DNA of 64,000 nt from Sabethes cyaneus (Eukaryota; Arthropoda; Insecta; Diptera; Culicidae): positions 157,997,142 through 158,061,141 of the forward strand of contig NC_071354.1 of the NCBI RefSeq assembly GCF_943734655.1, in the 5' to 3' direction. Shown here in pieces: positions 54,951 to 64,000 of the stretch; position 1 is the first letter of the stretch, and every line of letters starts with the position of its first letter. Under the pieces are notes generated by a model that searched no databases, had not been told where the DNA came from, and saw nothing but the letters and a program-made list of their open reading frames with translations. The position numbers and the translations under genes are program-made.

Positions 54951-56165
54951 AGTAAAGTAAAAGTAAAGTAAAAGTAAAGTAAAAGTAAAGTAAAAGTAAA
55001 GTAAAAGTAAAGTAAAAGTAAAGTAAAAGTAAAGTAAAAGTAAAGTAAAAGTAAAGTAAAAGTAAAGTAAAAGTAAAGTAAAAGTAAAGTAAAAGTAAAG
55101 TAAAAGTAAAGTAAAAGTAAAGTAAAAGTAAAGTAAAAGTAAAGTAAAAGTAAAGTAAAAGTAAAGTAAAAGTAAAGTAAAAGTAAAGTAAAAGTAAAGT
55201 AAAAGTAAAGTAAAAGTAAAGTAAAAGTAAAGTAAAAGTAAAGTAAAAGTAAAGTAAAAGTAAAGTAAAAGTAAAGTAAAAGTAAAGTAAAAGTAAAGTA
55301 AAAGTAAAGTAAAAGTAAAGTAAAAGTAAAGTAAAAGTAAAGTAAAAGTAAAGTAAAAGTAAAGTAAAAGTAAAGTAAAAGTAAAGTAAAAGTAAAGTAA
55401 AAGTAAAGTAAAAGTAAAGTAAAAGTAAAGTAAAAGTAAAGTAAAAGTAAAGTAAAAGTAAAGTAAAAGTAAAGTAAAAGTAAAGTAAAAGTAAAGTAAA
55501 AGTAAAGTAAAAGTAAAGTAAAAGTAAAGTAAAAGTAAAGTAAAAGTAAAGTAAAAGTAAAGTAAAAGTAAAGTAAAAGTAAAGTAAAAGTAAAGTAAAA
55601 GTAAAGTAAAAGTAAAGTAAAAGTAAAGTAAAAGTAAAGTAAAAGTAAAGTAAAAGTAAAGTAAAAGTAAAGTAAAAGTAAAGTAAAAGTAAAGTAAAAG
55701 TAAAGTAAAAGTAAAGTAAAAGTAAAGTAAAAGTAAAGTAAAAGTAAAGTAAAAGTAAAGTAAAAGTAAAGTAAAAGTAAAGTAAAAGTAAAGTAAAAGT
55801 AAAGTAAAAGTAAAGTAAAAGTAAAGTAAAAGTAAAGTAAAAGTAAAGTAAAAGTAAAGTAAAAGTAAAGTAAAAGTAAAGTAAAAGTAAAGTAAAAGTA
55901 AAGTAAAAGTAAAGTAAAAGTAAAGTAAAAGTAAAGTAAAAGTAAAGTAAAAGTAAAGTAAAAGTAAAGTAAAAGTAAAGTAAAAGTAAAGTAAAAGTAA
56001 AGTAAAAGTAAAGTAAAAGTAAAGTAAAAGTAAAGTAAAAGTAAAGTAAAAGTAAAGTAAAAGTAAAGTAAAAGTAAAGTAAAAGTAAAGTAAAAGTAAA
56101 GTAAAAGTAAAGTAAAAGTAAAGTAAAAGTAAAGTAAAAGTAAAGTAAAAGTAAAGTAAAAGTAA
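54951..56165. repeat. 11-bp satellite, unit AGTAAAGTAAA
   Basis: About 110 apparently identical 11-bp units. The minus strand lacks stops in the unit in any phase, so a 415-codon frame of LLLYFYFTFTL repeats appears; this is an artefact. The uniformity implies recent expansion or homogenisation, or assembly from a consensus. Confidence 0.95.
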
Positions 56166-56169
56166 GTTT

Positions 56170-58910
56170 TTTGAAATTCTATTGGTTGTATACAACCATT
56201 TTATAGGATAACACTGTACTCTATATGCAAAGCTATCTTAATGTATGTTATTTAAAATATTTGATCATTACATAAAACATCACCGCACTCCGTTCTAACC
56301 GTTCTAACTGTTCGGAAATCCCGTTAATCCCGTCCCGTTCGACAGTCACCTGCGGCAGAGCACTACGTTTATCGAAAGGGCTCCCGTAAGTGGTTGATTA
56401 TCGATGACAGAGAACAGGCTCCTTTCTGTCGTTGTCGCAATTTGCGGTGAAACGCAACCAGGTGCGGCGCGGCCCGGCGGATAGAATATAGCGCCACCAT
56501 CGGAGGAGCAGCTTGGCACTTTCCAAGTCCAAGAGCGCACATTCCCCTCGTACGTACGTAGCCTAACGTAACGACAGAAGCGACAGTAGAGACGGAAAAA
56601 TTGGCTGCGCTTCCATCACTCAACCGGCAGCCGAATAGCGGTGGCAGCAGCAGCAGCGGTGGAGGCGGAAATGTGTCAAAATGTTGAGAAGTAATCGATC
56701 CACAAGCAATTTATTTTTCTCATTTTTCATACTTTTCGCACTGATGGGGAGCTTTACGTGTTTCTTTGCGGATGGAACGGAGAAAAAAAAGTGGGACTCA
56801 AAAGGACTTTGCAGCTCGGCAACGATAGTCGAAGGGTTGTCACTTAAATTTTCGCTGTCGCGAGACATTGTTATTTATTGGCTCCAGTTTGAGCGTTTAT
56901 GGTTACCAACAAAAAAAATTGTATGGAAGCTGAAGCACAGCTACTTGAAGCAATTTGCAATCGATTATTTGCTTACAAAATCGTTCAACGGTAGAAATTG
57001 ACACTCCATGATGCTCACTGGAATTCAATCAGGTCGCACCCTATTCCACAAAAGAGAAGTTTGCCAGCCCACTAGCCACGACGTGAGAAAATCCGCTTTT
57101 TTATTGCAGAATTGAATTAATCGTTCAATGCCGAAATGCCCTCAGCAGCACTCCGGTGGCGTGCCAAGGGTACCGAAGACGTTTTCCCAACACAGGCTAA
57201 CTTTTAGAATACGCTGGTGCTGCTGCTGCGTGAAACAGCATCACTGCAACTCAAACAGCTGTGCTTCGACATCTCGCCACCCATTAGACTAGGTAGGTAA
57301 CAGGTTGCATGAAAGTACCGCCCAGAAATCCGAACCCACGCTCCTCGATGCTGCTGCCGCCGAAGCCGACCGGGAGGAAAACAATAACCAACCATTCTCG
57401 GCAATAAGGCAAATTTCTTGAACCGCACAGATCATATTCCACTTCAATAGTTCAATCAGTGCTCCAGGCGCAACCTTTGCCAATTTCATATCCGATGTCG
57501 AACAAGCAAGAACAAGCCGTAAAAGAAGAAGCAGATTCAGCAGCCGAACGTGCGGCAGCATCTCTACATAAATCCGTTTGCTATGTAAGACGGTTAGAAA
57601 GGACGGTGGAATGGGGATTGCTGCATACCAAGCAGCTCTTTAACTGTAGCCTCTGCTGAACATGCAACTGCTATTAATAGCAGGTTAGTAATTTACACCG
57701 TGACCAATTTGTCGTTTCGGCTTTGTGTTATGCCGTCGAGAGTGGATTTATTAGTTGTCAGCCGTGATGCCAGCGAAAGATGAATTTGTTAACATCCCTG
57801 TCGGTAAATATTTTCTAATTAGGGTCACACCTGTGCTGTGCTGTGCTGTGGTTTACTTTTTGAGCATCCTCTGTGGTGTACAATGTAAGGTTGACCTTCA
57901 TTTCCAATTCTCCATTTGGGGTTTATTTTGAGGAAGTATTTAGGTCATTTCGATCCGCCGTCAGCACCAGACGACAGCATCAGGTAACGCTAAATGGGCA
58001 GACCTCCTCGATTCCATACATCTTAAATGACATTGACTAATTGTCGCAATTAGCCGGTTGCCGAATTTCGCTGTCAATCGAACAGTGCAACACAAATCAA
58101 AACTTTGGCCACAATAAATCATATACACAAAGGCTGTGATCACCGTGAAGCGGCTGGGCTGCATGTGCGACAATTCATGCCGGGCGGCTAGCTGATGAGT
58201 CCGGCAGCAGCCTTCACTTCACCGACCGCAGCGCGCGCGATGATGGCGATGATCGTTTCGCTGCGGCCAGGAGATCTTCTTGATGGAGAAATAAAATCGA
58301 TTCGCCTGGAGGATAGAGCACGACTATGTTGCCGGCCGAGCCACACACCAGCCAGCCAACCAACCAACCAGCATCAGCAGTGTGGAAGTTCATGAGCAAA
58401 TTGCGTGCTTTGTTGAAGTGACATTTAAAGCCACCGCATCGCGATTCGACCCGGTCGGTGATGAATGGTTCCAGATCAGAGCGGCCCGCACAACTGTCCG
58501 TGGCATAGGACTTGGCAGAAAAATCGCTCTTTTTTCTGCATTAGAGGAGGGTTTTCGAATGGAAAGCCCGAGCAAAAGAGGAAAAGTAAATTTTACTTTT
58601 CGATTGCATGCTGAATTTGAGTTTGTTCAGTCAGTCAAGATGTGTGTGTGTAAGAAAATGGGATATCATTACATCTCATTAATGCAAATGATGAATTATT
58701 TTAGTTCGTGTTGACTTTGTAAACCTATCTGATTGTGTGAATTACAACATGATATATGCATCCACCGTACCCGATTTAGCACGTAGTCGTTGTTAAATAA
58801 AGGTCGTGTTAGAAAAGTAGCTACATAATTATTACAAAAGACAGTTCTGCAATTGGCGCAAACAGAATTGTAAAATTCCACACATTTTCTTCGCGTTTAT
58901 CTTGCTTCAC
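56170..58910. other. intergenic DNA, no gene recognised
   Basis: GC-balanced, unique-looking DNA with CAG/CTG runs (56643-56660, 57219-57229) and a CCAACCAACCAACC run near 58355. A frame at 56681-57001 starts with a hydrophobic stretch but lacks any recognised mature domain. No exon is supported. Confidence 0.3.
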
Positions 58911-59925
58911 AGACAGGCCCCTGACAAAACGTAATGCTCTCATAGCAAAGGGTTCTATTCTCAGTCACCTCACTGGTCGACTGCTGGACCGCTCGATTGC
59001 TCAGCTGGTTGACTGAACTACTCGACTGGAACGTTCGATTCGACTGTTCGACTCAACTGCTCGATTGGATAGATCGACTTGACTACTTGACTGAACAGTT
59101 CGACTTAACTGCTCGACTAAACTGCTCAACTGGACTACTCGACTCAACTGCTTGACCCGACTGCTCGACTGGGCTGTTCGATTCAACCGCTTGACTTAAC
59201 AGCTGCAGGACTGCTCGATTTCTCAGCTGGTCGAATAAACTGCTCGACTGGAGTGCTCAATTCAGCTTCTCGAAGAGACTGCACGATTCAACTGCTCGAC
59301 TAGACTGCTTGACTAAGCTGTTCGATTCAACTACTCGACTGAACTACTGGACTCAACTGCTCGACTTCCTATTCAACCCGACTGCTTGACTGAATTGTTA
59401 GATGCGACTGCTCGATTTGAGGGTTCGCCTCAACTGCACGACTGGACTGGTTGACTGGTTGATTCAACTGCTCTATTTGACTGCTTGACTCGACTGCTCG
59501 CCTCAACTACTTGATTCGACTGCTTGACTCACCTGCTCCACTCGATTGCTCGTCACGATGTGCCGCTCATTTGAATCGGTTAGCGGCAGAAAATTGACGA
59601 TTCAGATGCAATCACACAAAAGAGCCATTTTGCCTTAGAATCACCACAGTGAAGTTGTTTTTATTTGGTTAAATAAAACCCAATGCGAGCATAAAAACTA
59701 TTTGTTTCAGTTTCAGGCTATGACTCATTCATGTACAACATATTAGAGCTATATTCTTGTAATCGAAAGATCTTCGCATGCTGTGATGCAAATAACTTTC
59801 ATATAAAGCTCAAAGAACTAATACAAAGATAAAACATCGTCGCAAACTCTGGCAAAGGGAATTTTTCCGCAGTTTTCTTGACAGATATTCATATTTACCG
59901 GATTGTAAGATTCAGGTTCAACTAG
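58911..59925 (+). mobile_element. Helitron-like element 2, 5' truncated
   Basis: It matches the other two copies from the AGGYCCCTG(A/G)CA block onward, then the CTGCTCGACT minisatellite (about 58970-59550), then a right domain with AAAAACTATTTGTTTCAGTT and TATTAGAGCTATATT-like blocks. It ends GATTCAGGTTCAACTAG before host T. The 3' stem CCGGATT/GATTCAG has one mismatch. The usual TCTATTTATATAAG start is absent. Confidence 0.72.
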
Positions 59926-60174
59926 TGGGTTATATTTTATTGTCTGAAAGTTTTAAAAGGAGCGGTCAGTTAGGTAATTTTCTACAGCGTTTCTTCCGTG
60001 GTTCGTTCTCCTAGGTACAGTTTTTCTGAAAATTTCATTAAAATACCTTTCACTTTATATTAAAACCATTGAAACCAGTCTGGCGGTTCAAAAGTAATGT
60101 ATGTTTTGCAACCATGCTTTACGGCAAGACATAAATATTTTCGAATTGACCTTAAATATTTTGATAAATACCTA

Positions 60175-60716
60175 GGGTAAGTTAACCTATAGTGGACCCT
60201 TTACCTATAGTGGACCTCAGGTACAGTTTCGGGGTTTATTAGTTTGTACTTCTTATTTCCGAGGATATATGACATGAAACGGAAAGTACTGATCATACCA
60301 AACAGTTCAGATTAAAAAAATTAGCCGCATTTGATGTCTGAAAATTAAAATTTGATGATTAATGCTTTGAAATCGACATTTTCAACCAGTGAGGGTCCAT
60401 TATACGGTTAACAATGCAAAATATGTCGCCATTAGTGGACCCTGTTCATGCATAAAGCACTAGAACTCCTACAATGGACCCGGTCGCTATCCTATTGTAA
60501 ACCAAAAGGTCCATAAAAGGAAAACGGATATTCTAATTTGTTTTAAAAAATGTGTAAAATATAAAGATTTGCAACATAAATTTATTTTTTAGCGTTAATC
60601 GGAAGTTACTCTTATCGTAAGTGCCATCTGTTGCATGTTTGGCGTTGCCAGTTCAAAATAATTCATGCAAGAAATCCACTTAAGCACTAAGTGATCCACT
60701 AATGGTTAATTTATCC
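60175..60716. mobile_element. TA-flanked MITE with GGGTAAGTTAACC ends and TAGTGGACC motifs
   Basis: The ends GGGTAAGTTAACC and GGATAAATTAACC (reverse strand of the right end) are flanked by TA (60173-60174 and 60717-60718). The motif TAGTGGACC(C/T) repeats near both ends in both orientations. No coding content in 542 bp. Its design matches 24253-25225 and 36113-37607. Confidence 0.7.
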
Positions 60717-60719
60717 TAA

Positions 60720-61008
60720 TTCAAGGTAGTACTCCAGGTTCGTACCTATTACTAAAAGTTTTCAACGACATAGACTAATAAGGGGAGGCTCAATTAGCAC
60801 GCTTTTGTCATTTCTGGTTGCTGCAACCTATTTATGACTGGAATTAGTCATTAATCGGTTACCACAATTAATTTATAACATCTGTGCTAGTACGGGGAGG
60901 TCCAAATAAGTAATAGGGATAACGTTTCTCTAGCACTTTGACCGATTTGCAGTTGCTCAAGTGACTGGGAAACAAGACGCTTTTATAAAAAGAAATTTGA
61001 CTCATACC
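60720..61008. other. AT-rich non-coding DNA
   Basis: Nothing recognisable between the MITE and the tandem duplication. Confidence 0.3.
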
Positions 61009-61251
61009 CTGCAAATTATTTTTTTGCCCCTCGATTTTTCAAGCCAATTTCCAAGGGGGGGGGTGACAAAAACTTTAAATATGATTTGCAATGGCCATAT
61101 TTAGGCTGTTGAGCCCACAAACAATTGATTTTCTTAAAAAAAAATCAACTTATATCGCACAAATTATTTTTTGCCCTTTGATTTTTCAAGTCAATGTGAC
61201 AAAAGGGGGGTGACAAAAACTTTAAAATAATTAGTAATGGCCTAATTAGAT
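61009..61251. repeat. tandem duplication, unit about 145 bp
   Basis: Two diverged copies contain CAAATTATTTTTTTGCCC, GATTTTTCAAG(C/T)CAAT, a G run and GGTGACAAAAACTTTAAA in the same order. Confidence 0.65.
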
Positions 61252-61379
61252 ACCATCAAATGCGTTGTACATAAATTTTTATGAGCACTCAAAGCTGAGA
61301 ACTGTTGCAATTAATTCCGTTTGACGTTACTCTCGCTAAGTAAAAATAACACACGAGAGAAATGCAAAAAAAGTACAAA

Positions 61380-62570
61380 TCTATTTATATAAGAAGCTTA
61401 TGTCTGTTCCGAAAACCAGGTCTCTGGCAGGACGTCATAAGAGGCTTATCGGTAACTAAAACCAGGTCCCTGACAGGAGGTCATGCTTTCGTAGCAATGG
61501 GTTGTATTCTCAGTCGACCGCTGGACTGCTCGATTGCCTAACTGGTTGACTAGACTGCTCGACTGGACTGATCGATTAGACTGCTCGATTTGATTGCTCG
61601 ACTGGACTGCTCAACTGGACTGTTCGATTCGACTGCTCGACTGAACTGCTTGATTGGACAGCATGATTTATCTGCTCGACTAGACTGCTCGATTCAACTG
61701 TTCAATTCGACGCTCGACTCAACTGCTCGACGGAACTACTCGATTCAACTGCTCGACGGGACTACCCGACTTGACTGCTCGATTAAACTGCTTGACTGGA
61801 CTGCTCGATTAAACTGCTTGACTCGACTGCTCGGTTCAACTGGCCATCTCGACTGCTCGACTCAACTGCTCGGTTGAACTGCTTGACTGAACAGCTTGAT
61901 TTGACTGCTCGACTCAACTGCTTGTCTTCTGTTTGATTCGACAGCTCGACTTAAATGCTCGATTCACATGCTCGACTCAACTAGACTGGACTACACGACT
62001 TAATTGCTCGATTAAACTACTCGACTGAACTGCTCGATTTAACTGCTCGACTCGACCACTCGATTCAACTGCTCGCCCGGACTACTTAACTGAACTGATT
62101 TGACTACTCGATTTGACTGCTCGACTTGACTGTTTGACTCGACTGCTCAACCCAACTGCTTGACTCGTCTGCTCAACTCGATTGCTTGTCGCGATATCAT
62201 ATGGTCGGTGTTAAATCAAATCGAACCAAGTCGTAAAATTTTAAAAAATGAGTTAATGATAGCAAACGATCAAGAATTTTCTAAGCAACATTTTGCTCTA
62301 ATCAGACTACATAAATGTTGTAAACAGCCAGAAGTTTTTATTCAGTTAAATAAAATCCAATACGACCATAAAAACTATTTGTTTCAGTTTTCGGCTATGA
62401 CTCTTTTAGGTACAACTTCTTAGAGCTATATTATGCAATATAAGAACTCAAAGAACTAATACAAAGATTAAACATCTTCGCAAACAGTGGCCAGTGGAAT
62501 GTATTCGCAGTCTTCGGAATTCTGAATAGACATTTATATTTTCCGGATCGTAAGATTCGGGCTCAACTAG
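61380..62570 (+). mobile_element. Helitron-like element 3, complete
   Basis: The best copy: host A, then TCTATTTATATAAG, a left block with a duplicated GGCTTAT unit, the CTGCTCGACT minisatellite (about 61515-62190), a right domain, and the end CTAG followed by host T. A 7-bp stem CCGGATC (62543-62549) with loop GTAA and GATTCGG (62554-62560) ends ten bases before the terminus, the position of a Helitron terminator hairpin. No Rep/helicase frame is present in 1191 bp, so it is non-autonomous. Confidence 0.82.
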
Positions 62571-62722
62571 TATAATATAAGGGGTTACGAAAATGATAGA
62601 AAACATAGCAGGACATTCTTGGTCTATCACACCAAGTGTGTCTGAAGTGTGGGATGCGAAGAATAATTAATTGTATGAACTGAAAAATTTCGATATAAAC
62701 CAAAAATATATTAGGTCCTGCA

Positions 62723-62794
62723 AAGGCAGGTGAGGCTCGAACCCACGCTCTTTCGGTTGATACCCGAATGTTTCACTCACTAAACTACTGCCGC
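62723..62794 (-). tRNA. tRNA-like sequence, probably a pseudogene or SINE head
   Basis: On the minus strand it folds as a cloverleaf: D stem GTTT/AAAC, anticodon stem TTCGG/CCGAA with 7-nt loop GTATCAA (anticodon position ATC), T stem GTGGG/CTCAC with loop TTCGAGC, and five acceptor pairs GGCAG/CTGCC. The B box GGTTCGAGCC is intact. ATC is unusual for an aspartate tRNA and two acceptor pairs are poor, so a functional tRNA is doubtful. Confidence 0.35.
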
Positions 62795-63009
62795 CCGTGA
62801 TATTAGGTAGTTTATTATCTGCCTATTTTTGTTTCATTCTATCAAGTCTATTATTCCCGCTTGTTTCTATCGCACTGACCGAGCAGGTAACAGTATGTCT
62901 TCTCGGCGGTAGAAACAAAAAGCAGTCAAAAATAATATCGTCACATAGCAATGTCTGGTCCATTTACGGCAATGATAGCATTGGGAGAAAACAACAAACC
63001 TAATATAAC

Positions 63010-63074
63010 GAGCGGCAGTAGTTTAGTGAGTAAAACATTCGGGCACCAACCAAAAGAGCGTGGGTCACCTGCCA
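63010..63074 (+). pseudogene. broken tRNA-like copy in the right arm
   Basis: Same sequence as the left-arm copy but in the opposite orientation. The T loop is deleted (GTGGG runs directly into TCACC, eight bases missing), so the B box is lost; the anticodon loop reads GCACCAA. Confidence 0.5.
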
Positions 63075-63243
63075 TTGCACAACCTAATATATTTTTGATC
63101 AGATCTTTCTTCCCTTTCCAAAAAATGGCATGCAAAAATTGACACAAAATTGATACCAAATGGCACAAAAATGATAAAAATACCGTAAATAACCAAAAAA
63201 TACAAAAATTACATAAAACTTGCATATTATATGTAGTGGCAAC

Positions 63244-63440
63244 TTAGCTTCGAGGTACGATGCTGGACTAACAAGCCAGTCGTCGCATGTTCGAATCTCG
63301 GCTAGGCGGTGCTTGCTTGATAGAGTCAGTAGGATCGTTACACTGGTCCCGTGATTTTCCAGTACTCTAAACAGCCGGCTGCGAAGTCTGTCGATAAAGA
63401 AGGGCAATGTCTAATGACGGTTTAAGCTCACGACTTTGCT
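63244..63440 (+). mobile_element. tRNA-derived SINE, second copy, 13-bp target duplication
   Basis: The perfect direct repeat ATGTAGTGGCAAC flanks it (63231-63243 and 63441-63453). The tRNA-like head carries GCCAGTCGTCGCATGTTCG with a B box GTTCGAATCTC. The body shares AGAGTCAGTAGGATCGTT and GGCTGCGAAGTCTGTC with the copy at 20827. It ends in a single GACTTTGCT where the first copy has several TTTGC units. Confidence 0.88.
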
Positions 63441-63453
63441 ATGTAGTGGCAAC

Positions 63454-64000
63454 CGAATCGTGTTATCGAAAAAAAATATTTGAAATGAAACCAAAAATGT
63501 GATGTTATAGGTACTTAATTAATTTCTTTAATTTCAGTAATTTGTCGCGGCTAGAACCAATAAATTAATTTAGTTTTGATTAAGTAAAACACAGTAAATA
63601 TGTAAGTTGCCAAATTTCATAGAATATCGGATCGTTTTGATCTAATAGGAAAAGAATTCTCAAACAACCTAAAGAAATGAAATCAAACAAATCATCCTTC
63701 AGTATTACTTATCGATCTGTTTGATTTACAACAAAACTTTGGTTTTGGATAAAACTTTTCAATCAAACCGGTCGGTGCAGGGAAACCTTTTCGTCGGGTG
63801 TTCATTTCAACTGAGAACTGAGCCATCATCAATAGCAGAAGTGCAAAAAAACAACAACAACAACAGCAACTTTAAACTAACATGCAACTGAGCGAGAAGT
63901 TTTCACGCCGAGTCGGTGAATTAGAATCAAGAGAATCAGCTGATGACGCCGGAGAAGACGAATGAAGCCGACCAACCGAACGAAGCAGCAGCAACAGCAA
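63454..64000 (+). other. possible 5' leader of a gene beyond the window
   Basis: From about 63770 the sequence changes from AT-rich to balanced, with CAA and CAG repeats (63850-63870, 63982-64000) as often seen in insect 5' UTRs. A 27-codon frame (63882-63965) begins ATGCAACTGAGC and could be a small upstream ORF. Nothing confirms transcription. Confidence 0.25.

Larger units (their letters stand above)
62702..63098. repeat. inverted repeat whose arms carry tRNA-like sequences
   Basis: The left arm (62702-62808) and right arm (62990-63098) are inverted copies. In each arm a tRNA-like stretch is flanked by direct copies of ACCTAATAT (left, minus strand: 62800-62808 and 62707-62716; right: 62998-63007 and 63082-63091). 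The centre (62809-62989) is AT-rich and non-coding. Confidence 0.7.

Noticed and set aside
54948..56195. 415-codon frame of LLLYFYFTFTL repeats
   Set aside because: Artefact of the 11-bp AGTAAAGTAAA array, which has no stop on the minus strand in any phase.
56681..57001. 106-codon frame starting with a hydrophobic stretch
   Set aside because: Signal-peptide-like start but no mature domain, and the tail looks random; considered below the evidence threshold.

Overview
The window is repeat-rich animal nuclear DNA, most likely from a dipteran insect and probably a mosquito of the large-genome, transposon-dense kind (Aedes-like). This placement is inferred from one intron-containing RR-1 cuticular protein gene, the mix of LINE (RTE-like and CR1/Jockey-group-like), BEL/Pao, mariner, piggyBac-like and Helitron-like debris, tRNA-derived SINEs and many MITEs. 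No bacterial operon, rRNA or CRISPR was seen.

The only gene I can support with confidence is a 99-residue RR-1 chitin-binding cuticular protein at 1498-1861. It has a TATA box, a 15-nt coding first exon, a 64-bp phase-0 intron and an AATAAA signal. A possible terminal exon at 34582-34902 and a possible 5' leader at the right edge (63.7-64.0 kb) are weak candidates.

The rest is transposons in several layers. 3.7-7.3 kb: a LINE reverse transcriptase with three in-frame stops, an inverted pair of BEL/Pao fragments, a MITE and a mariner N-terminus. 7.5-12.2 kb: a 5'-truncated RTE-like LINE with its 7-bp target duplication, split by a 2.26-kb element that itself holds a TTAA-flanked piggyBac-type MITE. 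17.2-21 kb: more LINE copies, one split by a MITE, and a SINE. 24.2-31.4 kb: a TA-flanked inverted-repeat element, a mariner transposase relic split by a foldback element, and further inverted-repeat elements. 36.1-38.9 kb: a pogo-like element with a psq-type HTH, a nested MITE and an adjoining Helitron-like element that has taken an RTE insertion. 44-49 kb: a MITE, a tandem repeat of about 145 bp and LINE relics. 51.7-56.2 kb: a satellite cluster (5-bp TAGAG array split by a MITE, purine-rich DNA, a degenerate 12-bp repeat, an 11-bp array). 58.9-63.5 kb: two more Helitron-like elements, a TA-flanked MITE, a tRNA-like inverted repeat and a second SINE.

The most informative result is a group of small elements whose ends begin CCCA(A/G) and that duplicate only 2 bp of varied target sequence (TA, AA, TG, AT, AG, TC). 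Three of them sit in hosts whose reading frame or repeat phase independently gives the length of the duplication. A second is a Helitron-like family (TC start, hairpin, CTAG end, A/T target) carrying a 10-bp CTGCTCGACT minisatellite. Host genes and transposons show no functional cooperation here: the cuticle gene stands alone and the repeats record successive insertions.
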